Source: Molanna angustata
Taxonomy: Eukaryota > Arthropoda > Insecta > Trichoptera > Molannidae
Assembly: GCA_963576475.1 (NCBI GenBank)
Contig: OY754973.1
Span: 12,832,253-12,896,252, forward strand
Direction: 5' to 3'
DNA length: 64,000 nucleotides
Both the position numbers and the translations under genes were made by a program. Below, piece after piece: positions 26,388 through 38,910 of the stretch. The notes beneath the pieces were generated by a model. That model did not search any database and was not told the origin of the DNA. It worked only from the letters and a program-made list of their open reading frames with translations. Each line of letters begins with the position of its first letter. The stretch's first letter is position 1.

Positions 26388-27471
26388 TTTCTCGATATGA
26401 AGATATATAATTGCGCCTCGTCGACACCTTTGTTATTACGTTTTCTTGACAATTTTACTCTTCTTACTCGACAAAATGCCAATCCCTGGGCCATACCATA
26501 GAATTCAACCCACATGACGCACTCGCTACAAACTTTCACCTGTTATACGCACTAATCTGCTACTATTATTTAGCTCGAACACACAACGCGTAGCTATGCT
26601 ACGCCACGGCGCGGCGTAGCAAAATAAGCTCCTACAATTCAAGTCTAAGTATATACTCATCTAGCGATATATTACACAAAGCTTTGGTGCCTTTGAACGT
26701 CCATTATTACCATTTTTACTGACTGTCGATACTGTCGATAAATGAAGAAAATATTTAACCATTCCTCGTTAGAAGCTGAGTGTACTCTAATAATTTCTCC
26801 TCGGTGTAATAAATTATGTAAGCAACAATGAAACTACGCTACAACTCAATTATTGGGAAATTTATACGAACAATTTTAAGTCATAATTGCAATTCGTAAG
26901 AATTTTAATTATTTTTGTAAGTAAGAACTTACTATACATATACATTTTCCATCAAATTAAGTTTTTTCTTCTTACAATAACATCGTCACGATGTGTCTTT
27001 CAGCATAGACAAAGAAGTCTCAACTCCACGCGTTCGTATCCCGCTACGCATTAAATTTTGTTGTATTTTGTGAATTTGTGTCTGCTAGAAACAAATCTTC
27101 TTCATGGCTTATCTTATATCCATAAGTTTTCTTTTCGTTCCACTTATGTCATATATGATAATTTTATTCGTAAGTTATGTTTTACAACCACCTCGTTTCA
27201 TTTTCATTTTGTTCACAGAATCTTTTCAATCTCACATTTTCGACTTATTCCTTCTTATCATACCAAACATAGTTCGTTTCGCTGGTAAATCTAAATTTTA
27301 CTCTACAGAGTACCGATTTATATATTTGCTTTAAATCCAAGGTTTTTATCTGAGATAAGCGATGGTACCTACATGTTTTTACATTTGATTAAAAAATGCA
27401 GAAAGAACTATGTTTAGTTTGTCGATCGACAATTCTTGATAGAACTCCATTGTTTGTAGATATATTACAAA

Positions 27472-27560
27472 CATTATTCTGACGATGTGCCTTGCACGAA
27501 ACCCGTCTTTAATCAAATAAATTTCAATAGAACTAATACCAAGTATTTTTTTATTTGTAG
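27472..27560 (+). repeat. GACGATG...CACGAAAC-type element tail, copy 2
   Basis: TCTGACGATGTGCCTTGCAC followed by GAAACCCGTCTTTAATCAAA resembles 22188-22265 over about 75 bp, including the AT-rich end TTTTTATTTGTA. Confidence 0.45.
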
Positions 27561-28064
27561 TATACATATCTACATACAGAGATAATACGATTAAAGAACA
27601 CTCGAAACAAAAAGTTTTCATAAGTTATTATCTAAATATTTAGACATGTTATTTATGACAAGATTCAAACAATTTGAGCAATTGGTAATATAAAAAAATC
27701 CCACAGATTGAAATAAAATTAATTTACAAAATACATTTGAAGATACATTATCGCTTGTGTATGTATATACCTAATTAAATTGATTGAAATCGTTCTTATG
27801 ATGCGTCATTTTTCTGTGTTCCTTCCAAACATTATTTTTTGTTTGAAAGGTTCAAAGACAAAGTGTGAAATTTTTCAAATTGAGTACCCAATACACGGAA
27901 ACACATTAAATCGTATAATTGTTGGTGTGCCGTGTTATAATGTACATACATATTAATTTATACCTTGTGTTATAATGTACATACATATTAAGTATTTTAT
28001 GTTTCTTTGGGAAAGTCACAGCAAACACTTTTTTTGTTTCTTTTTAATGTCCTTAATGTTCTTT

Positions 28065-28425
28065 GCTTCTACTTGTGCTACTTTTCATGCTTTTACACAC
28101 TCTATCTCGTGCACAAACCACACACACACATTCACCCTCACATGCACACACACACACACACACACACACGCACCCTCATACACCCTCTCTATTTCCTCGA
28201 TACTCCATTTTTTCCTCATTTCTGTTCAATATAATATGACAATAATATTAATTTCTGTTGCAATAATAATATAACAATTCACAATATGATACTCAAAGGT
28301 GAGTCGAGATAGGTACTCTTTTTGGATGTCTCATTATTATATATAAAATTGTTTAATTTTATGTAATGTATTATTTATACTCACCTTTTACCAAAAAAAA
28401 TAAAAAAAAATACTATGACACCATT
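28065..28425 (+). repeat. interspersed repeat with (CA)n core, copy 2
   Basis: Second copy of the repeat at 11265-11545 with the same ordered landmarks. It includes a pure CA microsatellite at about 28145-28169. Confidence 0.7.
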
Positions 28426-29599
28426 CACATAAAACAAATCGCCTGTTATATATTATTTTACCGCGAAAATTATGTTATATAACATTTGTAATAATGTGGA
28501 ACACTACAATTCCTTTTTAGGTATCACTGGGGAGTAAACTATAGCTAAAAAATGAAGAATACTATAGTTATATGTATTACAAAAAAAACTTCAAAAGCAT
28601 AATAAATAGATTTTGATAAGATCGATTCTGAAATAAATCACCTGTAATATACTTACGTAAGTACCTACTTTATGTTATGTAATATAGTCTACAAAAATAA
28701 ATTGGGGTACCTATTCATAAATAAACCCCAGTTAATTTTAACGGCAATCTCCTACATAAATCTTACTTAATCGATTTTTCTCGATTGCATAACTCTTCGT
28801 TTACCTTCGTTAACGGGAAACACTTCTTTTTTATACAGTTCTGGGTCAAATAGACCCCGAGCCGCTTTGGGTCTCATAACTTCACCGCGTATTGCCGATA
28901 AATTTTAGCGGATCTCTCTCTACCTATATGAATATTTTATCGACGATACCGCATTTTTGGTCCAGTTTTCTATTCCTGCCGGTACTTTTTGGACCGAAAA
29001 AGTTATGCCGTTGTGAATGTTCCACGACACGGCTTTATTTCCGCCAGCTTAATTAATATCATATTGGTTAATTAAATTTTTATTTCATAGCTAAAATATA
29101 ATATACAATGAATTTATGTAGATACCTACTGCACTTTTTGTATTGGTTTTCGGGCAACTAACGAATACAAAGTAGGTATTTCGAAAATAATTGAGCATTA
29201 TGGTCCTTTGATTGTTTGTCAGTTGGGTGACGCATGAACGTTGAATTTAACTCTTGAATTTTTAATTTTATCATTAGTTTGTGCATTTTAATTTTAACCA
29301 GAATATCTTAAAAAATATGTTTTTTTACTGTTTCCTTGTTCCTTTTACTTTTACTATTAAAATTTCAAATTTTAACCAGAGTAATACTTTATGTTCCTTT
29401 TCTCCTCGTGTTTCGAATGTACCCGCCCAATGATAAAACATAAAAAAATAAATAAAAAATACGTTTAGGTACCTAGGTATTACTATACTATTTATAAGTG
29501 AAAACATGTTACTTAGGCATGAAATGGTATGTATCATTTTTGATTTTATTGTTATTTTATATGATGTATGTTTTCCGAATAAAATCAATTTGATATGCA
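28426..29599. other. single-copy block, possible regulatory DNA
   Basis: The part 28770-29060 has balanced composition and no simple repeats (for example GGGTCAAATAGACCCCGAGC), unlike its surroundings. No coding potential is recognised. A regulatory role is only a guess. Confidence 0.4.
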
Positions 29600-29725
29600 T
29601 CCAATATCAATTTGCTACATTTTGGAGACTTTATAATCTCACGAATCCAGACTGAAGATACATCGAAAAACTGTGTCTCCACAGTGAATCGAACCCAGAA
29701 CCCTTGGCTTAGGATGTCCGACAAT
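29600..29725 (-). repeat. SINE family 2, partial
   Basis: TTTTGGAGACTTTATAATCT, ACGAATCCAGACTGAAG, CTGTGTCTCCACAGTGAATC and GAACCCAGAACCCTTGG are the reverse complement of the head-body junction of the SINE at 45163-45375. Confidence 0.75.
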
Positions 29726-30072
29726 GCTAAGATGAAAATTTAAGTTATTCATTAACATAACTTTAAATGTTCTTATTTCGTCATTGTAGAAGACACAGTT
29801 GTTTGATTTTAAACCACTCTATGAACTTAATGTGAGTTGAAAAAGAAATTAATGACCGATGAATCAATTTGCAATATAAAATAAACACAACCAGAAGATT
29901 TATTTGTTTTAAGGCAAAATAAATAACAACAATAATAATAACAATCGATTTATATATATTTTAAAATTTATAATTATTATCTTTGCTGTAGGTACCTACA
30001 TTAAAATAAATTTGACTATTACCCATTAAAATTCCAATTAATAATGATGGCAGCTTAGATTATATATGATAC
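29726..30072. other. no recognised feature
   Basis: AT-rich sequence. Confidence 0.5.
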
Positions 30073-30308
30073 AGATACCTAGTCAGCGCAATGAATGTAT
30101 GCCAACTAAAACTACGCTGAAACAGACGAATTTCACTCGCCCGGCCGTATACGTACACCTACCAATACGCACACCTACATATATAATACGTAGACCAACC
30201 GATCTACCGCCTCACACACACACACACACATGTTAAAAAACTTGGTATACATTTGAATTCGAAATTTGTACTACACGCGGCTTCTGTACATTATAATTCT
30301 ATTGATGG
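30073..30308 (+). repeat. interspersed repeat, second copy of 515-735
   Basis: Reverse complement of 515-735 over about 220 bp, with a (CA)n run of about nine units at 30213-30231. Confidence 0.65.
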
Positions 30309-31468
30309 CAGATAATGAAAATTTTCGCAAAACACCAAAAAATAAATCGATCGGATCTTTAATGGATATTAATAATTATTGATGTTATTATGTCAAATAT
30401 AATTATAATTGAGAGTAAAATTCGTTGCGTCCATAGAATTATAAGGTTGTCATTTACATACGATTGATAGTTTCATTAGGTACCTACGTACCTTTATATA
30501 TATTCTTTTTCGTTAATTCGGTTTTCATTAAGTGTTTAAATGAAACTTTCATTAAAGTCAGTGAAACTATACAATATATTTTGTTTATATCCCTCGTCTT
30601 ATATAACACCTCGTATTTTAAACTCCCAAATTAATTCCCATCTACATACTATACTTGTCGTCTTTCTTGTTATCTATGTACATCGTATTTTTGCCTATAC
30701 ACGCCCTTTCGCAACTTTGTGTAAAACGTAGATTCGGGCGATACTTACACTCTTAGTACGTGCCTAAAAGACGAAATAGTCAGATTCTTCGAGTACTGCC
30801 TGGAACGTTCTCAGAGATGAGGCTTTCGTCCTTTTGATACAATTGTCGTATTCCCCTGAATCTTCCTTGCAACACTTATATCCTTACATTCCGTCAGTGG
30901 GTCACACGGCGTATTGATCTGCTTTTTCGTTTGTGTTAGTGGGTTTGTACATATAATATATATATTCATTTGCCGTTGTGACTGTTTGATTAGGGGAGCT
31001 AAGGACCACCAAACTAACTCTGGAATGAATGAACACTTTGACACAAAATGATAATTATTTATTCAGGCATTAATCAATAGTGTTGTTTTCTATACAAAAC
31101 TTTATTTATTTTTCGTGTCGGAGTTAACATTAATAATGAAACATTTTGTAAACAAGAGTAAGGCTTTTTATTTTTTAATTAAGAAAACGTTCTATTTTCT
31201 TATTGTGCTCTGTTTACAAATTTGTTCGAAACTGTTGACGTAGTAATAGGTACATAAAGCATATTAGGTTTATTTTATATTGAAAACAACATGACATGAC
31301 TAAATACAAAAAATGCTATTTTAACGATCTACGAATTTCAGCACCTGTATTATATAAAAACACCCCATACCCCTTAAACTGGCCATCAATGAATATGTAC
31401 ATATTGGTACCTAATTACAACCAAGCTTTAGCAAAATAATCTAAAGTAATAAAGCAATCAAAATGTTA

Positions 31469-31474
<6 letters not shown>
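30309..31474. other. no recognised feature
   Basis: AT-rich; no exon or repeat that I recognise. Confidence 0.45.
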
Positions 31475-31527
<53 letters not shown>

Positions 31528-31538
31528 TGTGTGTGTGT
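31475..31538. repeat. (GT)n microsatellite
   Basis: About 64 bp of GT repeats with a single A interruption. Confidence 0.95.
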
Positions 31539-32340
31539 TTGTCTCACGCCTTCTGAAAAACCAAGAGCATCTAAAAATCTAATTTAAGTGCGAACATGTA
31601 CCAGTATACCTGATGCAGTGTCACGCTAAAAAGAATGCGATAAAAATGCTGAATTTTAAAAATATTTAAATAATTATTTTTTTCATACAAAATTTTCCAA
31701 GTCATATCTGTCAAAAAAGTGTACATTTTGCACGCAAATATCTGTTAGTTTAAAAGTTAGAAGTAGGTATTTACACAAAAAAAATATATTTTGAAGTATA
31801 ACTTAGCGTTTAAGTGAAAAACATAGTGAATATTTGGTATAATTATAATGTTTAACTTATTTTTAAAGTAAGCCTTTTGTACATAAACGCCGCCATTTTA
31901 ATATCTTTTCATACAATATTTCATTTTCCCACCGAATGAATATGTTCTTAAAAATAATAAACCTTTGAAATAAATGTAATTATGAAATAATAAAATGAAA
32001 CACAAGACAATACGGCAAGTTTTAAGACATATATTGTAAAAATGTGTTATTTATTAGTAAAGATATAGGCATAATAAAATTGCATAATTTGTATATAATA
32101 TTTGATATTTCGGACAATTTTCGTTTTTGTGGCTTCGAACAAACCAATGTAGGTACCTACCTACATATCCAAAAAATGTATCGAGCCCATGTGATATTAA
32201 TATTGGAATGGTTACTATGGTAACGGAAAGATTCTGATATTCAAATAAAATTTGTTATGAATCGAATTTATTTAGAACATTGTTGTAGGTAGGTACCTAC
32301 CTATTACTATTTACTTACAAATCACATAACAATATACTGA
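31539..32340. other. no recognised feature
   Basis: AT-rich. It ends with palindromic TAGGTACCTAC strings near 32150 and 32290 that are common in moth and butterfly DNA. Confidence 0.45.
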
Positions 32341-34553
32341 TTTCCTATCAGAAAATTGTATGCGATGTGCTCCTAAACCGTTTGTCCGATTACAATGAAA
32401 CTTTGGTGAATTGTCGAGCGTGTGCCCGGGATGGTTTCTGGATTTAAACTTTTTTCTTATTCTTCTTCTTCTTCGTGTATTTGGTCATTTCACCTATGAA
32501 GGGGGAGTATCCTGGGAAAAGAAGGTCCGACTGTCCCTCCATCTCTTCGCAGGTCTTCCAGGACGGTTTGTGGATTTTAACTTTTTTCTTCTTCTTCTTC
32601 ATCATGTATTTGGTTATTTTACCTATGAAGGTGGACTATCTTGGGAGATGAAGGTCCAATTTTCCTTCCATCTCTTCGCAGGTTTCTGGATTTAAACTTT
32701 CTTCTTCTTCTTCGTCGTGTATTTGGTCATTTTACCTATGAAGTTGGAGTATCCTGGGAGAAGAAGGTCCAACTGTCCTTCCATCTCTTCGCAGGTTTCT
32801 GGATTTAAACTTTTTTCTTCTTCTTCATCATTGTGTATTTGGTCATTTTACCTAAGAAGGTGGACTAACCTGGGAGAAGAAGGTCCAACTGTCCTTCCAA
32901 CTCTTCACAAGTCTTCCAAGACGGTTTTTGGATATAGACTATTTTCTTCTTCTTCTTTTTCTTCTTCATCCAATTTTCCTTCCATATCTTCGCAGGTATC
33001 TGGATTTAAACTTTTTTCTTCTTCTTCTTCGTGTATTTAGTCATTTTACCTTTGAAGGTGGAGTATCCTGGGAAAAGAAGGTCCTTTCATCTCTTCGCGG
33101 TTCTTCCAGGATGGTTTCTGGATTTAAACTTTTCTTAACCGACTGAAGGGACGGGATGTAATGAAGGGAAGGAATGCACTAAAGGGCCTGAAGGGACGGG
33201 AGGTATAAAAGGTCCTGAAGGGACGGGAGGTACTGAAGGACCTGATTGGTAGGGACGTAATGATAGATTGCAGGGACGGGAGGTACTGAAGGGCCTGAAG
33301 GGACGGGAGGTTCTGAAGGGTCTGAAGCGACGGTTCATGGAGTCTAATTCTTTTTCTTCTTAATTTTATGTAGACCTTACAGTTTTTACATAAACTATTT
33401 CCTTTAGTCTTTTTCTTCCTTTTCTTATTTTATGTAGAACTTTGGTGAATTTTATACAAACTATTTCCTATACATTAATCTTCTTCTTCTTTTGTGAAGA
33501 TCATTTAGTCAGTTTTTATACAATCTATTTCAAATAGTGTAATTCTTCTATTTTATGTATTTTTTCTTATTTTATGTAGACCATTGGGATAGTTTTTTAT
33601 ACAAACTATTTCTTATAGTCTTATACTTATTCTTCTCTTTTTTATTTAGACTTTTGGGTTAGTTTTAAGTCTATTGGTCTTTTGTGCAGAAATATTATTA
33701 ACAATATGCACACTTGATGAAAATACATATGTAAAAACGAATGGGATGTGGGATGTGACGGTGTAATCTGCACTAGAATCTTTTCAATACAAATTTTAAC
33801 CATTTATATCATCCTATTTTGAATAATTTTCAACACTTTCATATTTGATTTCGTTGACGATATTTAAAGAATGGGGGTTTTGGCCATTACTGAACTCTTC
33901 ACAATGTTTATATTTAAATTATAAACTATTTACTATAGTTTAAGTCTTCTTCTTCTTCGTTAATGTAGACTTTTGTGTTAATTTTAAGTCTATCAGTCTA
34001 ATTATGCAAAAATATAATGCACACTTGATGAAAAAATATAAAAACGAATGGGATGTGACCAACACTAGATCTTTTCAGTACGCATTATTTAATCAAATTT
34101 TAACCACATTCCAACATCCAAAATTACTAAAAATTTTTTTATAGGTACATATTACAATTTGTTTTCGATGATAATATTTAAAAATGGGGGTTGTGGCCAA
34201 ACCAATCTCTTTACAAAGTTGATAAACAGTCATATTTAAAACCATTTCGCATAGTCCATGCGTGCAGAAATTGTATATTATACTTCATTCACACTTTATA
34301 GCCTTATGCCTTATGGCAATAAACCTGCCTTTGTACACATGTACATAAATTATATAAATAAATAGCAATATATAAAAAAGAATGGGTTGTGGCCATCACT
34401 TGAACATTTTACAATGCTTAAACTCAATCAAATTTCAAACCACTTTTCATAGTCCGATATTGCAAAATAATTGGGTGACAATATTATAAAAACGATTGCT
34501 TATTCCTTCACAATTTTACATTCTTGGCCAACGGCGGGACATAAAAGCTAGTA
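32341..34553 (+). mobile_element. Helitron-like element with internal tandem units
   Basis: The left part has the motif GTGCTCCTAAACCGTTTGTC, CGATTACAATGAAACTTTGG and GTGCCCGGGATGGTTTCTGG, shared with the element at 39756. Several units of about 120-150 bp follow (TTTTTCTTCTTCTTC...TTTGGTCATTTTACCTATGA...CCTTCCATCTCTTCGCAGGT) at 32430-33130, then GAAGGGACGGGAGG-type repeats to 33330. The right end may be AACGGCGGGACATAAAAGCT + AGT at 34533-34553, a Helitron-type CTAG|T end. The exact 5' end is uncertain. No helicase is encoded. Confidence 0.55.
33140..33330. repeat. degenerate GAAGGGACGGGAGGTACT repeat
   Basis: About ten imperfect 16-20-bp units related to the minisatellite at 40908-41245. 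Confidence 0.8.
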
Positions 34554-36049
34554 CAAAATAAACTAATTATTAAGGAAAATTGCAGATTTGAAATAATTTT
34601 ATTGTTAAATGTTGGTGTTTTTGTTTTCTGAGTTTTAGATAATTTATTCGTGTATTCTTTCTCTTGAATTATTCAGCTTATTTACTGCCTGGTGCAAAAC
34701 AATCATTTTATCTTTTGGTGAATGCAATCCTGTTAGAACTGTAAAATAATACATATATTTGGGACGTCGGCATCGCTTCAAAATTTAAAGAACTTTCATA
34801 ATTCAAAGTTGCACATTTGAATACTTTGTATTATAGTAAATTGTATTTCCGTCCTTGAATTCTAGCAATGTCAAAGCATTCAAAACGATGTTAAGATTGT
34901 GGAAAATTGAATTTAACTGCTGTTTAAATAACGAAAAACAATAGAAAATGGTTTAATTACAACATTTTTAAAAATTATAATAATATATTAATTACAATAT
35001 AATATAATTACAATATAATATATTTTTATTAATTACAATATTATACAAACACGTATTTTTTAACACAATTTAAAAAATAAAGGACCCCATGGCTCCTTAT
35101 TCGTACTGCTGGTATAAGGAGCCATGACAGAAACAATAATTTATTAGTAACGATGTCTACTTTATTTATATGCAAATACACGTATTAATAAAAATCATCA
35201 AAAAATATTTATTTCATGAGAGGAATATTTAGAATTCACTTCTCCAATACATACAATTTTGTTATTTTATTTTTGTTGATCCTCTCTCGATAGTGTTTTT
35301 CTTATAAAATTACTGGAAATTATATACGTTTTTCATCTCGTTTTGCAGTTCATTGCATATTTTTAAGGAGTACCTATCAACAGAAAAAAAAACATGCAAT
35401 TTATTTCAATACTTTTTTTTTATATTGTGTTATATTAAATTAGTCAAAAGAGAAATACAAATTAATTTGTTAATTTACACATGTCACGGGTTTGTGAAAT
35501 TTACAAATTTCCAGCATTTTTGAATGCTGTGTCAGCTTGAAACAGTTGACGTGTTAGCCCAGAGCTGAAAGAATATTTCCTCCTTAGGTCACGGGGTCAA
35601 AACCCCCTCAACACATTAAACAAAGCCTGCAGGGTGTAATAATGGACTATGGGCTGCCTTATTAAATACATTAACATTTTATTCCTCGTCGCTTGGGCTT
35701 TCAATGGTCGTAATAAACCATTGACGCGGAAAATCTCAATGCTCGAGCGTTTATCCAAACGGGTCATCCGTGTTTTGTCCCTAAATTACGAAGAGAAAGG
35801 GAGGAGAAAATATTTGCAGAGAATAGAAATATCCTACCTAATACATTTGAGGTTTATCGAAGGAAGATTGACATACGGTCAGTAAAATAAAAGAAAAATT
35901 TGTATTATGCTGTCCTCCCTAAATTAAAACATTATTATTTAATAAAATATTAAAATATTTTTTTTTTATTTTTCTCAGTGCGATTCCTATGAAACTAAAG
36001 GATAATCTTTATTGATCGTGTGTTTAGATAACAACTGTTAAGGGGGGGG
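34554..36049. other. no recognised gene; one perfect short hairpin
   Basis: AT-rich. It contains a perfect 13-bp inverted repeat at 35088-35126. The open frame at 35649-35885 has a weak LINE-like flavour (LTRKISMLERLSKRVIRVL) but cannot be assigned. Confidence 0.4.
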
Positions 36050-36746
36050 GACTGCTGCCAACGTACCTATTTTTCAATTTGACATACCAGCATTATTTCT
36101 TATCAAATCGTTTTGAAAAAAATAATTTAGATAGTTTGGGTATTAATTAAGAATAATATATCTTTACTTTTTGATAATGTTCTGTATAAATTCTTAGAAA
36201 AAGAAAAATAATGGCATACCCCGATTTTCAACGTTTATCTTATATTTTTAATAAAATATAAGGCTTAGTTCAACATATTTTTTCATAATTAAAGAAGTCA
36301 AAAATATCTAGAAAAATATGATGTGACGTTGCATTAATGCTTCAGGTTTAATAAATAAACCAAAAAAAACATTTATTTTCCATTCAGCGCCATTGCGATA
36401 TAAATGTTTTTTTTTTGGTTTATTAACTTAACCTGATGCGTTAATGCAACGTTACATCGTTTATTCCAGATATTTTGATCTTCTTTAATTTATAAAAATA
36501 TATAATGCTCTATACCTTATAGTTTTTTTTAGAAATTTAATAAATATTGATTAAATTTGATAAATGTCAAAAATCGGGGTATACTTTTTATTTTCCTACA
36601 AGAATATATACAGAACATAATTAAAAATTTAAGGTATATTTTTCTTTATTAATATCCAAACTAAGTAGGTTATTTTTTTCAGAATGTTTCGTTTTATAGT
36701 AATGATGCAAATTCAAATTGAAAAAATAGGTACGTTGATAGCAGTC
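36050..36746. mobile_element. foldback element, copy A
   Basis: A 697-bp palindromic element. It begins GACTGCTGCCAACGTACCTA and ends TAGGTACGTTGATAGCAGTC, with arms of about 330 bp that also share ATACCCCGATTTT and the GCGTTAATGCAACGTTACATC region near the centre. It is preceded by a run of nine G. It resembles long-TIR DNA elements, but no transposase or clear target duplication is seen. Confidence 0.75.
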
Positions 36747-38076
36747 ACCCTCTTGAGGGGGTGGCTGTTTGAGGTTAAACTGTCTGAGGATCAGAAATAA
36801 GTGGCATGGAGGCAAACGCAAATCGTGCCTATTCCGAATTTGAAACTATTCATCAAGAGTCTGCGACTTTCAGACACGAGCAAAGCGACAAAGAAGATGT
36901 TGTGCATCTTTCTACCCGGATTAAATAATGAAAATTTAAAGAAAAATATCTTTCACAACTTCTCACATCGACCCAAAAGTATTCTTAACTCATCTCTTCC
37001 TTCTACACCATGCTCCAACGTAGGTAATTATGTTTTAATTATATAAGTTTCCAGTGGTAATATTCTACAACCACGGCACGCCATCATAAAGCAGTTTATT
37101 AATTTAAGAAGAATATTATACGTAAACATAATATGCATTAAAGCAAAATATATGGGCCGATGGCAGAGTGGTTTGTTGTTTAAATAATGAAAAACAGTAG
37201 AAAATGGTTTCATGAAAGTGCATTTAAAAAGGATAATCAGATGGGTCGATGGCAGAGCATTTAGCGCGCTGGGCTAGTAATCCAGTGGCCGCAAGTTTGA
37301 ATCTTGCCTCGATCGATTCCGTTCACCTATAGCACAAACATTTATGCTTAAATTAAGGAATGCGGAAACATGATCAAGCTACAGTAGTTTATATTTTTAT
37401 TTTTATAATAGGTATATTTTATAACAAGTTTTAGTTAAATACAAGTTTAATATTTTTCTGTCAGATATAACGCAAAAAAAAAAATCTGCCACCTCGGTAC
37501 AGGCTCAGCCTAGTGAGGTGGTGTATACCAAATAATACTATAAAAAATGTTTCATATAACCTATTTAATTTGTACTTTTTTGTAATATTTTTATTGTTTG
37601 TATATTGTTATATTTTGTTTGGTTTCAATATGTAATAATAAAAAAAAATGTCTAATTTAGGTACTCGTTTAACAAGGACATATTCATTTTTATTAAAAAA
37701 AAAAACTTTTTATTTGTTTGTGTCGTTGTAAATCTTTTCTGATTAGTCAATTTTTAACGTGAAGACAAAGCTGATAACAAGTGTTTAAACAAATTTAGTA
37801 AAAGTTGGTATTAAATTTCAAACACAAAAAAACTATTAAGTACCTATGTCTGACCGCTATCAAAGTGTGCTTCTGTGTCCGCTGTGTAACGAAACTATGA
37901 TACGTGCTGATACGTGCTATGATACATATTGTAAGGACTTGAAATTTTGTTTTGAGTGTTTCTGGAAACTTGAACTTGTGTAGGTACCCGCTTAAGTTTT
38001 GATCATTATAGAAAATGTTATTCCTAGGTACCTATTGTTATTTTTATTAAATAAAAAAAGAATCATTTAAGAGGAT
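36747..38076. other. spacer between two foldback copies
   Basis: Holds a partial SINE head (37152-37175), a SINE interrupted by other DNA (37242-37690) and AT-rich sequence. The open frame at 36801-37046 is not recognised. Confidence 0.5.
37242..37690 (+). mobile_element. SINE family 1, apparently split by an insertion
   Basis: The tRNA-like head (GGGTCGATGGCAGAG, GCTGGGCTAGTAATCCAG, AATCTTGCCTCGA) and body (GTTCACCTATAGCACAAACA) run to about 37372. The SINE end AACAAGGACATATTCAT appears only at about 37673-37689. The roughly 280 bp between are absent from the copies at 6178 and 49833. The inserted sequence is not recognised. Confidence 0.6.
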
Positions 38077-38749
38077 GACTGCTGCCAACGTACCTATTTT
38101 TTCAATTTGATATACCATCATTATTACTAAACGAATCATTTTGAAAAAAATAACCTAATTAGTTTGGATATTATTAAAGAGAAATATACCTTAACTTTTT
38201 GATTATGTTCTGTATATATTCTTGTAGAAAAATAATAAGCATACCCCGATTTTAGACATTTATCTTAAATTTCTAAAAAAAATATAAGGTATAGAGCAAT
38301 ATTTTTTTTATAAATTAAAGAAGAACAAAATACCTGAAAAAACATGATATTACGTTGCATTAACGCATCAGGTTAAGTAAATAAACCAAAAAAACTTTTA
38401 TTACGCAATGGCGCTGAATGGAAAATAAAAGTTTTTTAGGTTTATTTACTAAACCTGAAGCATTAATGCAACGTCACATCATATTTTTCTAGATATTTTT
38501 GTCTTCTTTAATTTAAAAAAAAATATATTACTCTACGCCTTATAGTTTATTAAAAATATATGATAAACGTTGAAAATCGGGGTATGCCATTATTTTTCTA
38601 CAAGAATTTATACAGAATATTGTCAAAAAGTTAAGGTATATTTTTGTTTATTAATATCCAAACTATCTAAATTATTTTTTTTTAAAACGATTTAATAAGA
38701 AATAATGATGGTATATCAAATTGAAAAATAGGTACGTTGGCAGCAGTCC
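38077..38749. mobile_element. foldback element, copy B (opposite orientation)
   Basis: A 673-bp palindromic element with the same ends as copy A (GACTGCTGCCAACGTACCTA / GGTACGTTGGCAGCAGTC). Its right arm is closest to the left arm of copy A, so the two are inverted with respect to each other. A run of about 15 C follows it, mirroring the G run outside copy A. Confidence 0.75.
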
Positions 38750-38910
38750 CCCCCCCCCCCCCTTTATAATTTCAAATATTCAGGCGTTATTGAAGACATC
38801 AGCAATATTTACATAAGGACCATTTGGTACCTACTCGTTTCTAAAACCGAAAAAAAAATATTGCCTCCATATTACAAAACAATCAATTCCTTATTATAAA
38901 CTTCCGCTTC

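Larger units (their letters stand above)
24874..28064. other. no recognised gene; small repeats
   Basis: AT-rich, mostly single-copy. It contains a 27-bp tandem repeat (AAACAAATACTATGAAATAG + TTTTTTT, about 26334-26387), a GCGTAGC hairpin at 26588-26620, a GACGATG-type tail at 27472-27560 and a duplicated GTTATAATGTACATACATAT at about 27932 and 27970. No exon is seen. Confidence 0.45.

Noticed and set aside
28145..28169. CRISPR-like or other prokaryotic repeats
   Set aside because: All short arrays here are simple microsatellites or minisatellites in eukaryotic DNA; no spacers.
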